NCBI GenBank assembly: GCA_958510825.1
Contig: OY294045.1
Location: 98,082,988 to 98,146,987, forward strand
DNA from: Brachypterus glaber
Taxonomy: Eukaryota; Arthropoda; Insecta; Coleoptera; Kateretidae
DNA length: 64,000 nt
Direction: 5' to 3'
The notes under the pieces are model-generated. The model was given only the letters and a program-made list of their open reading frames with translations, searched no databases and had not been told where the DNA came from. Positions 1-10,984 of the stretch are shown in pieces. Within the stretch, counting starts at the first letter, position 1. Every line of letters begins with the position of its first letter. A program made the translations under genes and the position numbers.

Positions 1-98
1 AGGTAAGAATATAACATATAAAGTGTCTAGGAGATTCCATTCAAAAAGGTAATTATACTTTTCAATTTAAAACATAATAGGTAGGTATAAATTTTAAT

Positions 99-3000
99 TT
101 AGAACATTTCATTTTTAATATGTGTACTGTTTAATTTTAAATATATTTTTAATTCGCGTCTCAATCTTTTTTGATTTTTTATATTTTTAATTTCAATGGG
201 TATTAAATTATAAGCTTTGGGACCTAAAAAAAATATAAATTTTTGTGAAAACGTTGTTCTGTATAGAGGTATTTGTGTTGATTCGTTTGTCACAGCCCTA
301 GTTCTATATTTATGCTGACGCAAAGGTGTATTATTTTTAGAAGCCCATATTAACGCCCTGTAAGTAAATAATTCCCTAATGTCAAAAAGACCAGATTCTT
401 GGTATAAAAGTTCAGTGGGGTATCCGTTATCTTTTTTAAAAATAATTTTGACAATAGTATTTTGTGCAACCTCTAAAGGTTTTAAAGCATTTTTGGACAA
501 GCCACCCCACGCAGTGATGCAATATTGCAAAATCGATTCAGCTAGGGCGTAGTACACGGCGATACAATTCTTTCTAGTAAGAAAACTTCTTAATTGGTAA
601 AAAACATATACTAACTTCCTAAGCCTCTTCATAAGAGCCTCTGTGTGCTTGTTCCATCTGAGATGTTGATCGATTATGACACCTAGATATTTGATAGAGT
701 ATTCTCTTTTAATATAGCAACAATTACAGTTCAACGTTTGTCCACAGTTGTGGTTATGTATGTAAATTTTATCGTTTTCTGGTTGATCAACACTCGTGAT
801 TGAAAAGGTGAGGAAACTTGTTTTTGAAGTATTGAGGCTTAGGGAGTTAATACTCAACCAATCTACAATATTTTTTAAACCAAGTGTCGCGTCTCTATAT
901 GCAATGTCCCAGGACTCACCCACAAATATAGCAACTGTGTCATCTGCATATGAAAGTACCTTACAATTTTTGTTTATAGCAAGTAAATTATTTATGTATA
1001 TTAAGAACAATATTGGACCTATAACAGTTCCTTGAGGAATGCCCATATTTATTTTTAATGGGTCACTTAAAGTTTCATTTATTTTGACTCGTTGCATTCT
1101 ATTTGTGAGGTAGTCCTGAAGCAGTGCATAAGAAACGCCTTTTAAACCTAACAGATTTAGTTTTTTTAGTAAAATATAGTGATCAACCGTGTCAAACGCC
1201 TTCGCCAAATCAAGGAATACTGCAATACACTTTTTGTTATTATGCAGCCCACCAACTATAGTTTCTGTAAATTCCAAAACGGCATTTTCAGTAGATACAT
1301 TTTCTCTAAACCCGAATTGATTTGAATTTAAAATATTGTTTTCATGTAAATAGTTATTTAATCTTTTTTTGACACAATGTTCAAAAATTTTTCCAAAATT
1401 ATTTATTACAGAAATCGGCCTATAGTTAGTGGGTTGCGATTTGTTTCCAGATTTATATATGGGTGTGACTATTGACTCTTTCCATTGAGAGGGGACTTTG
1501 CCTGTTAAAAAAGAGAGGTTTATTATATGCTCGAGAGGCTGCACAAAATACATATGAAATCTTTTTATTATGGTCACCGAAACACCGTCCGGACCTGGAG
1601 CAGACTGATTTTTTAACTTTGAAATACTGAGTATAATCTCATTTTGACTTACTGGGTCTAAATAAAAAGTATTATTAATTCTTCTGTCAGACGGTGCCGA
1701 AATTCCATCTTTTTTAATTTTTTTTGCCATTTTTTTACCAATGTCTATAAAAAATTTATTAATGTGATTAGATTTCGTTTTATTATCTGTTATCAGGTTC
1801 CCTTCCTCATCAACTAAATTATTTAAATTGTTTTGATTTTTTTTCGATTTTTTATTACATGACTCATTTATGGTTTTCCAAATTTTTTTACTGTTATTGT
1901 TTGCCTGTTCTATTTTATTTTTATAAAAATTATCCTTTGTTGATCGTATTAAAGTTTTTAAAAAATTTCGGTACCGCGTATATAATAATTTATTTTCTTC
2001 AGAAGGGTTCCTAATAAGTACTTTTTTTAAGTTATCTCGCTTTTTTATAGACGTTATTATCCCATTTGTTATCCATTCTTTTAATTTTCGATTTTTATTA
2101 CTAATTTTTATTGTTTTTGTTGAATTTTTTATATAGCTGGTTACTTTATTAATAAATATATCACAGGACTTTTCGGCATCGTCTGACGTAAGAACGTCGT
2201 TCCAGTTCTCATTTCTTAAAGAATCTTCTAAAATATTATAATTTATTTTATTTTTTGTGTAGTGATCTGAATATAAGTTTGTCACCGTTTTAGGTTTATT
2301 GTTTATATTTGATTGAATAGTTAAAAATGGAGAGTAATGGTCGCTTAAGGCGGTTTTGTAAACGAAGCCTTTAACATATAAGTTTCTTTTAATAGAATTT
2401 TTAACTTTTACAAAAATGTGATCTATTGTACTAATCTCATTTCCATTGATCCGTGTAGGCTTATTTATATATGATAAGTATCAAAATTTGATAGGGTAGA
2501 TACATAATTATTTACGTTATTATCTATCGAATCTAAAATATTAAAATTAATGTCCCCTAAAAATATTTCAATATCATTAAATGTCAAATTTTGCATAAAA
2601 TTATCTAACTCAGTAATAAAAAGATCTTTGTTTGATTCGTACACACGGTATGTACCCGTAAGACCAATGTTTATGTTTAAATCAGGACAATTAATATGGA
2701 CCCTTAAAAAGTTTGTTTGTGTCAGTGGTTGTATTGTAACATCAGCCTGTAAAGTGTCCCTTACATAAATTATGAACCCGTCATTTTTATTGAGATGAGA
2801 ATCATTATAAAATATATTAAAATTAGGTATGTGAAATAGATGAATATCATCAACCTTAAATGTTTCTGATAAGGTAATTATATCTAAATTATTTATGTTA
2901 AATGTTTCTAAATATACTAAAAACTCGTTAAAATTTTGTCTTACGCTACGTATGTTAAAATTTAGGATATTTAAAATTCTCTTACCGCTGATTTGGCATA

Positions 3001-3112
3001 CTCCCTCATGTATATTTTCATAAAAAATAGTATTAACCTGCTCAAACTCTTCTATCTCCTCTATCAACTCTAGTGTTTCTATCCTAATATAAGATCTAGA
3101 AAATAAATAAAA
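99..3112 (-). pseudogene. LINE ORF2: APE endonuclease and reverse transcriptase, one frameshift
   Basis: The first open segment (3112-2465) encodes the APE-type endonuclease: NFNIRSVRQN, TLSETF and a GDINFN motif. It ends prematurely. The next frame, from about 2480, resumes with the expected end of the domain (PTRINGNE, IDHIFV, ALSDHYSP) and runs to 99, so a single indel near 2470 separates them. The RT contains FLDLAKAFDTVDH, GIPQGTVIGPILFLIYINN and the catalytic YADD (codons at 939-950). It makes first-strand cDNA on nicked target DNA. There is no in-frame ATG ahead of the endonuclease domain. The protein must start by re-initiation at a non-AUG codon, by frameshifting, or after splicing; a CTAG preceded by a T-rich tract lies at about 3101. 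Confidence 0.8.
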
Positions 3113-3222
3113 TTATCACACTTTGCGTAATCATACTAGCCTAATTAAAGTTCCCATTTCTTTAATTATATGTAAAAAAAAAAAAATAATAATTCTAACT
3201 CAGTTTAATTTAAATTTGTTCA

Positions 3223-3852
3223 TTATAAATCTGTCTCAGTATTTACACTAATTTTAACATTATTGTTCATTGCGAAGATTTTCCCATCAATTGTCCATAC
3301 ATTACGAAAGCCATATTTTTGCATTGCTTTTTTTAACAATTCCACTTTATTTTTAGTAAGGTCTTCGCGAATAGTAATTTTGGATCCTTTTAATACGCTT
3401 TTGTTTGTATACACAAGGTTTCTAGAAAAAAGATTCGTAAATTTGACGACAATCGCTTGCGGTTTTTTGTTTGTTGTTTTTTCGGTGTCCTTGATTTTTA
3501 ATCTATAGCAGCCGTCGATCTGATTTTCATTTATTGCTAAATTCATCCTTTTTCTTATTATATCGCTTACTATTTCCTTAATATTTTCATTTTGGCTTTC
3601 CATTACTCCATAAATTCTTAATGTTGATAGTCTGTTGTGTTGTTCTAGTTGCTCTATTTTATATTTTAGGTATTTGTTCTCTTCTTCAATTTTATTTATT
3701 TTACCATTTTGCACGTCCAGAGCCTTTTGTAACTCACTTTTCACTTTCGTAGATATCGAGTTCACTAGATTTTCAGTTTTTGCAGGGTCGTTAAAAAACC
3801 GCTCCAGCGTGGTTTCGAGGTTATTACTCGTATTTCTGGTATCAGGGGCCAT
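3223..3852 (-). CDS. LINE ORF1 protein (coiled coil plus L1-ORF1-like RNA-binding domain)
   Basis: This is a 209-residue protein starting at an ATG in good context (CAACCATGG on the minus strand). Residues about 40-72 are rich in K, E and L with heptad spacing (for example KIEEENKYLKYKIEQLEQ), which suggests a trimerising coiled coil. The part after LRIYGV resembles the RRM plus C-terminal domain of L1-type ORF1 proteins, including a TIREDLTKNK segment. There are no CCHC knuckles, unlike the LINE at 50.5 kb, so the two LINEs belong to different lineages. In this family such proteins coat the element RNA and act as nucleic-acid chaperones. The frame is intact. The stop lies 110 nt before the open part of ORF2. 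Confidence 0.75.
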   Translation of the reverse strand: MAPDTRNTSNNLETTLERFFNDPAKTENLVNSISTKVKSELQKALDVQNGKINKIEEENKYLKYKIEQLEQHNRLSTLRIYGVMESQNENIKEIVSDIIRKRMNLAINENQIDGCYRLKIKDTEKTTNKKPQAIVVKFTNLFSRNLVYTNKSVLKGSKITIREDLTKNKVELLKKAMQKYGFRNVWTIDGKIFAMNNNVKISVNTETDL

Positions 3853-4031
3853 GGTTGATAAATTTTTGAAGAAATTGTACTTTTCTCAAACTCACAACAC
3901 TTTTTCGTTAATATATTGCACTGTTTCACAATTTTTTGTTACTGATTTACTTGTAGAAAACAATTTTATACCGGGAGCTGTTAACTACGCTACTCGCAGT
4001 CGGCCATCTTTACACAACCAATACACCAAGG

Positions 4032-4211
4032 TCTAAAAAAAGCCATGAAGTTTCGATCGTTTGCATTGGGCGACTGACTCCAATGTGTCTTCGGATCATA
4101 TTAGAATAGTTTAGTTTACTTTATTTTGTTAAAATTATTTTATAAATTATTGTATTTGATATACACTTAATTGTGTAAAATCAATAAAGGATTCATTCAT
4201 TCATTCATTCA
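4032..4211 (+). mobile_element. 3' end of a LINE/SINE-like retroposon with (ATTC)n tail
   Basis: A plus-strand segment ends with AATAAA (4183-4188) followed by an (ATTC)n run. This is the usual look of a 5'-truncated retroposon 3' end. No coding sequence remains. Confidence 0.45.
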
Positions 4212-4219
4212 ATTTATTA

Positions 4220-4374
4220 AATTTTGAAAGTCTGTATCTCCAAAACGTTATATTCTAGCAAAAACTGTTTATAGCATTTTTTATAGTGCTTAAAACAGCT
4301 TTCATTTAAAATATCTCGCCAATATCTCGAAAACAATGTATTTTAGAAAAAATAGTTTGTAACATTTGTTGACC
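4220..4374 (-). repeat. Repeat R, part 1 (interrupted by a Penelope-like element)
   Basis: This is the reverse complement of the distal part of repeat R (other copies at 9977-10640, 57308-57985 and 59330-60045). It reads up to the 11-bp target duplication ATTTGTTGACC (4364-4374) and continues at 5492 after the inserted element. Confidence 0.75.
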
Positions 4375-4415
4375 ATATAAAGAACTTTCACTTTCGGGTT
4401 TAGACCGTGGTAATG

Positions 4416-4473
4416 GATTTTCACTTTCCGACGTTTCGTCTCTTACTACTAGAGACATCTTCAGGGATTAATC
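4416..4473 (-). ncRNA. Hammerhead-ribozyme-like motif, 3' pLTR of Penelope copy 1
   Basis: On the minus strand the order is GATT, TCC, CTGAAGA, hairpin GTCTCT/AGAGAC, GAAACGTC, GGA, AATC. This fits the type I hammerhead core: CUGANGA, stem II, GAAA, a minimal ACGU stem III and a GUC cleavage site, closed by stem I (TCC/GGA and GATT/AATC). One extra U before stem II departs from the consensus. Confidence 0.55.
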
Positions 4474-4507
4474 TGAAACTAAGTTTCGAATCAACTTGTG
4501 TCACTAT

Positions 4508-5222
4508 TTATGACGAGTTGTGGTTATTCACCCGTGACGAGGTTTTTCCTATCAAAGACTTCCATATTGCAGGTAAGTGGTAACCAGTGTCCCGATTGAT
4601 ATTGTTAGGATGCTTGATGATTTCTATCGATTCCCGTATCTTCCTTGGCATTTTTCTGTTTTCTGTTAATATTTGTTTTGTTTCAGACAAATTGATTTTA
4701 TGACCTGTTTCATGTACATGTTCGGCTACTGCCGATAAGGAAATTTGTTTCTTTCTTATATTGCGCTCATGCTCTTGAAGTCTTGTAGAAATTTTTCTCT
4801 TAGTTTCACCTATGTAAACCGTACCACAGGAGCAGGGTATTTTATATACGCCTTCTGAACTCAGGGGTATTTTGTCTTTTGTTGAAGTCAAACATTGACC
4901 TAATTTTTGGTTGGACCGAAATATAGGCTTAATATTTGACTTTTTCAAAAGTTTACCTATTTTATCCGTGATACCGCTTACATAGGGAAGTATAACTTGT
5001 GTCTGTCTGTCATTGTCACTATTGTCCTGTTGTTTGGGTCTGGGATTTCTGTATTTGTATATGGTCTTATTAATGTCTTTTTTGGTATAACCGTTCATGG
5101 TCAAGGCTTTGGTTAGTTTAAGGAGTTCTGTGTCTAGGGAATTCTTGTCTGAAATCATGAAAGCCCTATGAACAAGTGAATTAACTACCGAGCGTTTTTG
5201 AGAGGGATGGTGATGTGAAAAT
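4508..5222 (-). CDS. Penelope-like RT thumb and GIY-YIG endonuclease (partial)
   Basis: The frame is open from the truncation junction near 5222, where it starts in the RT thumb (FSHHHPSQKRSVVNSLVHRA), down to the stop at 4508. An internal ATG at 5158 gives 216 residues. The second half contains a GIY-YIG nuclease: GVYKIPCSCGTVYIGET, then R and the EH of RLQEHERNIR. The CSC insertion between GVY and YIG is typical of Penelope-like endonucleases. In the intact family this domain nicks the target for reverse transcription. The catalytic RT palm is missing, so the copy cannot move by itself. Confidence 0.85.
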
Positions 5223-5362
5223 GCATCCTAACAATATCAATCGGGACACTGGTTACCACTTACCTGCAATATGGAAGTCTTTGATAGGAAAAAGCTCGTC
5301 ACGGGTGAATAACCACAACTCGTCATAAATAGTGACACAAGTTGATTCGAAACTTAGTTTCA

Positions 5363-5420
5363 GATTAATCCCTGAAGATGTCTCTAGTAGTAAGAGACGA
5401 AACGTCGGAAAGTGAAAATC
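5363..5420 (+). ncRNA. Hammerhead-ribozyme-like motif, inverted pLTR of Penelope copy 1
   Basis: CTGAAGA is at 5372-5378, stem II GTCTCT/AGAGAC at 5380-5385/5393-5398 with a 7-nt loop, and GAAACGTC at 5399-5406. Stem I pairs TCC (5369-5371) with GGA (5407-5409), and GATT (5363-5366) with AATC (5417-5420). The short palindromic ACGU stem III would favour dimeric folding. U5379 is an extra unpaired base. Confidence 0.55.
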
Positions 5421-5491
5421 CATTAACACGGTCTAAACCCGAAAGTGAAAGTTCTTTATATCTTAATGGCCGTGAAAGCTTAAAATCTAAA

Positions 5492-5752
5492 ATTTGTTGA
5501 CCAATTTAAAATTAAGTGCTAAATTAATAAAATACAATAATAATTGCCTTAATTATAACCAAACAACGCTAAAAATAGGAGTTTTACCCCATTTCCACCC
5601 CTTACCTCCAATAGTTTACCCCCAAAATCTAATCAGCTCTCCGGAATACGATAAGAAACAATATGCAAAAAACCGCAAGTCGAGATCATATTTAGAAATG
5701 GAGTTATCGAGTTTATAGAAAGCATATATCGGCACTCCTAGTAGCACTTAGT
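5492..5752 (-). repeat. Repeat R, part 2 (continues from 4220-4374)
   Basis: This is the proximal part of repeat R on the minus strand, including the block around AATCAGCTCT and the terminal words GCCGAT and CACTAAGTGCTAC. Joined to 4220-4374 it makes one copy split by the Penelope-like element. Confidence 0.75.
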
Positions 5753-5759
5753 GACGATG

Positions 5760-6144
5760 GAATTATTAAATAATATTTAATAATAATAATAATAATTATT
5801 ATTATAATGTCTAAAAATTTTTTATTGTAATACAATTTTTGCGATATTTAGAAAATCAACCTTATTATTAATCAAGCGTCTCAATCTCTATGCCAACCGC
5901 GATTTCTGATTTTTTTTTCTGCATTTACGGCTCCAGTAAAATCGAGTACGTTATAAATTCGATAAGTACATCAAGCATACAAAGTGGGGCACTGCAATAA
6001 CGACCCTGTATTACAGGAAAAAAAACGATTATTTTAACATACTTGATTTTAATTACATTAAATTGCTATTGCTACATAGTTGTCTTTATTGTTTTATGTG
6101 CTCTTTGGCTAGTTGCTTGTGTTTATACTTTTAACTTAAAATTT
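5760..6144. other. AT-rich intergenic stretch
   Basis: I see no gene here. There is a short TAA/TTA microsatellite at about 5778-5813. Confidence 0.5.
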
Positions 6145-6384
6145 TACCGTCAACTGGGGTGACTTCGAACGGTGTGGGTGACTTCGGACACTTTTTCGAA
6201 AAACTTTCTCAATCAAAGTACGTGTGCACGAGTTGTGGGGTTATGTGCGCCAGGTTGTGGGGTTCAATTCCACAACTTGTGCACATAACCCCACAACTTT
6301 TTCACACGTGCTTTGATTCAAAGAATTTTGCGAAAAAGTGTCCGAAGTCACCCACGCCGTCCGAAGTTACCCCAGTTAACGGTA
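6145..6384. mobile_element. Hairpin MITE, about 240 bp
   Basis: The two halves are near-perfect inverted repeats starting TACCGTCAACTGGGGTGACT and ending in its complement. The centre repeats a GTTGTGGGG word. There is no coding capacity. A TA dinucleotide at each end fits a mariner-type mobilised MITE. Confidence 0.7.
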
Positions 6385-7036
6385 TTTAACGTATGAAATA
6401 AGAAAACTTAACAGTGAAGTAAATAATAACTAAATAGCTAATACAACTCCCTCAATAGGGCAGATGAATTTTCCTAGATATTGTTTTTTTTATAAGGAAG
6501 TCAAGATCAGCATATTCATCATTTACAAATTACAAATATTAGAAATTACAAAATACAAATCCCAAATTACAACTATGCTTTTCCCTAAAAAATGTGCAAA
6601 AAATATTATTTCATTTAATGTAATATTATTTTATCAAATATCAGTCTCAATTTTTTAGAGGAAAAAGCATATTTGGAATAGGATTTAGTGGTATATAATA
6701 ATAAAAAATTTCTAAAATTCCCCTTATCTAATAATAACTAAATCAATTTCCTGACATTTTAATACACACTCCTAGGGTGACCTTAGCATGTATTATATCA
6801 AAGGGCATAACTATGCTATACATTTTGGACTAGCATTTTCGCGACTGTGATACGATTAATATGCAAAGACTAAAATAAAATAAAACTATTAATTTTATAA
6901 ATAATATTTTTAATTTTACTAAAAGCGTGTATTATAAGAAGAATCATTACGACACGATAATTTGTATTATTTTATTATATCTTCTTTAATTCATTATTCA
7001 AGTTTCATGAAAAAGTTTCATGTGCTTTTATTTTCA
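6385..7036. other. AT-rich stretch without recognised features
   Basis: I see no gene, tandem repeat or inverted repeat here. It ends at the assembly gap. Confidence 0.5.
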
Positions 7037-7236
7037 NNNNNNNNNNNNNNNNNNNNNNNNNNNNNNNNNNNNNNNNNNNNNNNNNNNNNNNNNNNNNNNN
7101 NNNNNNNNNNNNNNNNNNNNNNNNNNNNNNNNNNNNNNNNNNNNNNNNNNNNNNNNNNNNNNNNNNNNNNNNNNNNNNNNNNNNNNNNNNNNNNNNNNNN
7201 NNNNNNNNNNNNNNNNNNNNNNNNNNNNNNNNNNNN
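7037..7236. other. Assembly gap of 200 N
   Basis: There are exactly 200 undetermined bases. The right edge continues directly into a repeat whose other copy lies at 43166, so the missing sequence is probably repetitive. Confidence 0.99.
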
Positions 7237-7760
7237 ATGAAGCACTGTATGGGTTTTAAACTGCGGACAAGGTTGATAACAATGTTTTTTTGTGACTCGA
7301 CATTGTAAATGCAACAAAAAACATATTTTTTAAATAAAGCAATTAATGTTATTTAATAATTTTATCAAATCAGTACTTAAAAAGATTTTTATTTAATTTT
7401 AGCACATATTTACAAATTATAATGCAAAAATTGAAGGTTATGTCAGATTGTTATGAGAGATATCAGGTTTAAATATTTAACAATAGATGGAGCAGTTTTA
7501 ATTTTTTGAACTAAATTGATAAAAAAAATTGGTCAAATATTAAGAAAAACTAATAAACTTTATGTAATTTTAACGCAAAACTTTAGGTTGCATTAAATTA
7601 TTCAATATTTCATGGTAAAATATATATATTTTTGCTAATTTTGCTACAGTTTTCTTTACTTTTATAAACAAGAGATGGCACTACATGTGCTCACACTTGA
7701 TTCGGAATATTGTGTGTGTATTTGCTTACATTCTAAAGCAGTCGTAGAAAAAACCGTACT
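7237..7760 (+). repeat. Dispersed repeat, copy 1 (partner at 43166-43735)
   Basis: It starts ATGAAGCACTGTATGG and ends near the word CATTCTAAAGCAGTCGTAG. The same order and orientation are found at 43166-43735. It is non-coding. Confidence 0.75.
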
Positions 7761-7876
7761 GTTTTCCGAGCACAGCTATTATAAACTGAGAACCAAATAA
7801 TTGACAACCATGCATTGGATTGCCTAGAACAAAAGAGCAGAAGCCCAAAGACTGGGAAATTTTGAATTTTAAGTTA

Positions 7877-8089
7877 TACAGTGCGATTACAAAGTGCCGA
7901 ACAGTTTGAAAAGAAAATACTCTTCGTTTGATGCCACGCCTCTGTTAGAGTTGTGCGCGACAAGCCCATGTGATTGCTACATACAACTGCTTGGTGGCCA
8001 GTATAACGCACACAGGTTTCTTGCATTTTACTCATCGCTAATGCCAGTTTTGCATTAAAAAGTGTTCGGCACTTAATAATCGCACGGTA
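7877..8089. mobile_element. MITE with TIRs CAGTGCGATTACAAAGTGCC
   Basis: The left end CAGTGCGATTACAAAGTGCC pairs with GTTCGGCACTTAATAATCGC at the right end. TA flanks both ends. The 213-bp unit has no ORF. Confidence 0.6.
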
Positions 8090-8099
8090 TATATAAATA

Positions 8100-9175
8100 A
8101 TTTTTCATTGATTACAGCACAGTATCATAGGGTGTCCCAAATAAGCCGAGACTTGACCCCCACGATTTCTTAAATTCTTCAATTTGGCCTCCTACAAAAG
8201 TCCAAACCATTCCTCGTTTTTCGTTAATTATTTGTTTTATATCAGTATTCTTTTTTTCTGCTTATTTCTTCCAATTTTAAAGAATTTAAATGGACTAAAA
8301 ATTTTTGACCACGTATTTTTGTATTTTTTTTTAAATTTTAAGTTGAACTCACGTGTGTTAGTGTTGCTTATAAAAATCAGAACCATATGTTTATATAAAA
8401 TTTTCATGAAAATATAGCCAAAAAATACGAAAAAATCTCATTTTTTGATATTAGAAGCCTATAAAAAACAAACGAATACAGATATTTTAAATCCGCTTTT
8501 TCTGTCTGACAGAGCCCTATTAATAGAGAACCAATCGACTACTAAAAAAAATTAATTAGATCTTGATTTTTTTTATCACAACTATAGTCAAAAAAACACT
8601 GCGATATATAAAAAAAAAAAAAAAATGAGGCGATCAAGAAAAACGGAAAAAGGTTCCGAAATCAGGGCATCAAATAGAGCCAGATGCAACTAAAATGGTG
8701 TCGGCAAATTGTGTTGTATGTGTTGTGTTGTATGTGTTGTGAAACTATGTTTCGCGGTTTTTATTCTAGTGTATCTATCTATATATAGACGAGAACAAAA
8801 CAATTATTGTCGAAACTAATCTAATATGCTACATAACTCCTTCCTGAACGAAGGAGTCAGGATAAATATTCATGAGACATGCCTGTTCTTATAAATGCCA
8901 TTGTATTTCTATGTACGAGCAGAAACCTACATGTGTAGGCAGACAAAACCTTTTTTATTAATAATTTTGAACAATGCGGAAAAATATGCCAGATGAAATA
9001 TATATCCTCATTTGGTGTTCAACCCCCCCCCCAGGAGGGTTTAAAATTTAATTTTTAAAATTTTCTGAACTTTCTGATTAGGAAAAATTTGAAACAAGCG
9101 AAATATATATGACTGTAATCTTATAATTATATAATATATATTATGTAGATCTATTTTTGGATAGTTTTCTTTGTA
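8100..9175. other. AT-rich stretch, no gene recognised
   Basis: It contains a short TGTGTTGTA tandem (about 8712-8742) and a lone TAGGGTGTCCCAAATAAG word near 8129 that resembles a MITE end. No coding sequence can be supported. Confidence 0.4.
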
Positions 9176-9179
9176 CAGG

Positions 9180-9790
9180 GTTCCTACAGATCAGGAAAAA
9201 CAGGGAAAATTCATAAAAGTTTTGGGTTGCGGCGCTAGATCTTTCTTACATTTTGGTGAAATTTGAATTATAAAACTGTTTTAAAATAAAAGTATGTAAA
9301 ATAAATTGCCTGTGGCACTAGGGCTTTCTTACATTTTTTTTTGTCTAAGATTGCAGAACTTAAGCGTGACATTTGTAAAAACTTTCGTCTGCTGCGCTAG
9401 AGCTCTTTTGCATTTTTTGTGAAATTTAGAATTATTAAACTGTTTAAAAATATAGACCATCAATTTTGTAAAATTTTTCGCCTGTGCCACTGGGCTTTCC
9501 TTCGTTTTTTATCTAAGATTTTAGTGTGAAATTCGGAAATATTTTCGCCTGTGGCGCTGGAGCTTTCTTGAATTTTTTTGTGAAATTTAGAATAATAAAA
9601 CTGTTTAAAAATTAAACTTTTCAAAAAAATTTGCTTGTGACACTAGGGCTTTCTTACGTTTTTCTATATTTAGGATTGTAGAACTTATGTGTGAAATTAG
9701 AAAAAGTTTCGCCTGAGGCGCCAAAGTTTCCTGCATTTTTGTAAACTTCGAAATATAATTAATTTAAATTAAAAAAAAACTAAATAGACC
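9180..9790 (+). repeat. Degenerate satellite, two alternating monomer types
   Basis: Units begin with words such as GCCTGTGGCGCTGGAGC and GCCTGTGCCACTGGGC, followed by CTTTCTT and then either GTGAAATTTAGAAT or TAAGATT. A pair of units is about 160-170 bp. The same family is found on the other strand at 27070-28080. Confidence 0.6.
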
Positions 9791-9976
9791 AATTTATTCC
9801 TTTCGAATTTATAGAATTAAAAAAGATTATATATTTTATACTTAAAATTAAAAAAAAAACGTACTTTGAATAAAAAATTTAGATAAAATAAATAATAAAC
9901 CATCGAAATATTTTAGAAAAAATGTGAATGCAGGATATTGCTTCATCATGCATGGGTAAAACAGTGTTTTTGGCAC

Positions 9977-10640
9977 TTAGTGCTACTAAGAGTGCCGATG
10001 TATTGAAATCTTCGCCGAAAAGTCAAAATCTTTGACCACGTTTTTTTCACATTTCTCGACGTTTTAGACCATTCTGAGTCGAAATAAGTAAAAAAAAATG
10101 GGTGTAAACTCTCTAACTCCATTTCTACATGAGATATCGACTTGCGGTTTTTTGCATATTGTTTCTTATCGTATTCCGAAGAGCTGATTAGATTTTGGGG
10201 TTAAACGATTGGAGGTAAGGGGGTAAAAATAGGGTAAAACTCCTATTTTAGCGTTTTTTGTTTATAATTAAAGCAATTATTATTGTATTTGGTTAATTTA
10301 GCACTTATATAAAAAATAATTTTAAATTGGTCAAAAAATGTTATAAACAACGTTTTCCTAAAACGCATTGTTTTCGAGATATTGGCGTTTAAAGCAGTAA
10401 AAGGTTTTTTTAGCATATCTCATATATTTATAACCCGATTTCAAAAAATTATATTTTAAATAAAAGCTCTTTTTAAGCCCTATAAAAAATGTTATATACA
10501 GTTTTTTGCAAGAATATAATGTTTTAAAGATACAGAAATTAAAATCAAACAAAACACCTAGTTTGAAATTTGCAAACTAGATGGCTCTAGTGTACAATAG
10601 TGCCGATGTTTTGACAGGGTGCTTGCAACGTTTCATCTAG
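9977..10640 (+). repeat. Repeat R, full copy
   Basis: It starts CACTTAGTGCTACTAAGAG and ends GCTTGCAACGTTTCATCTAG. It is about 660 bp and non-coding. A minus-strand ORF inside it (10552-10358) reappears in the other copies and looks like a by-product of the repeat. Confidence 0.8.
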
Positions 10641-10798
10641 TTTTTATTAATATTTAAATACTATTAAAAAATCTGTAAATATTAATTTAGTTTTCAAAAT
10701 TATTGAAATTTCATGGTATATATTAATCCATTAAGCTTTAAAGCTAAACTGACCAAAGTAAATTCAACAATTAACTTAAAGAAAACAGAAATTGGTGG

Positions 10799-10955
10799 CC
10801 AATTGGTCGGTCTAAAGCCAAAGTGAACTAAGCGCTACTTTTTCAAAAAATTCGGTTTTTATTGCAGACCGTAGGATATAAAAATCAGCACCATGGACTA
10901 CCAATAGTAAAAAATATTGGCGCTTAGTTCACTTTGACTTTAGACCGACCAATTG
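10799..10955. mobile_element. MITE with 36-bp TIRs
   Basis: CAATTGGTCGGTCTAAAGCC at the left is answered by the complement (TTTAGACCGACCAATTG) at the right, enclosing about 85 bp. Confidence 0.65.
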
Positions 10956-10984
10956 TCCGGAAGGAAAAAGCCAAAAATTAATTT

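Larger units (their letters stand above)
1..4015 (-). mobile_element. Near-complete CR1/Jockey-type LINE, 3' end off the window
   Basis: This is a non-LTR retrotransposon on the minus strand. ORF1 (3852-3223) is followed by ORF2 (3112-99), which has an APE endonuclease and a reverse transcriptase. The 3' UTR continues past base 1, so the tail is not visible. The 5' boundary is uncertain and is placed near 4015, before a separate (ATTC)n-tailed fragment begins. The only clear lesion is one frameshift near 2470. Confidence 0.8.
4375..5491 (-). mobile_element. Penelope-like element, 5'-truncated, copy 1
   Basis: This 1.1-kb insertion is flanked by ATTTGTTGACC (4364-4374 and 5492-5502). It carries the C-terminal part of a Penelope-like polyprotein on the minus strand. 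The 3' end (4375-4610) reappears inverted at the other end (5222-5491), the inverted pLTR arrangement characteristic of truncated Penelope-like elements. Hammerhead-like motifs lie in both arms. It shares most of its sequence with the copy at 38152-39345. Confidence 0.85.

Noticed and set aside
6962..7317. ORFs running through the N gap on both strands
   Set aside because: They are open only because N codons cannot be stops.
9180..9790. CRISPR-like array of repeats and spacers
   Set aside because: The repeats are degenerate satellite units in an insect genome; repeats and spacers are not distinct.
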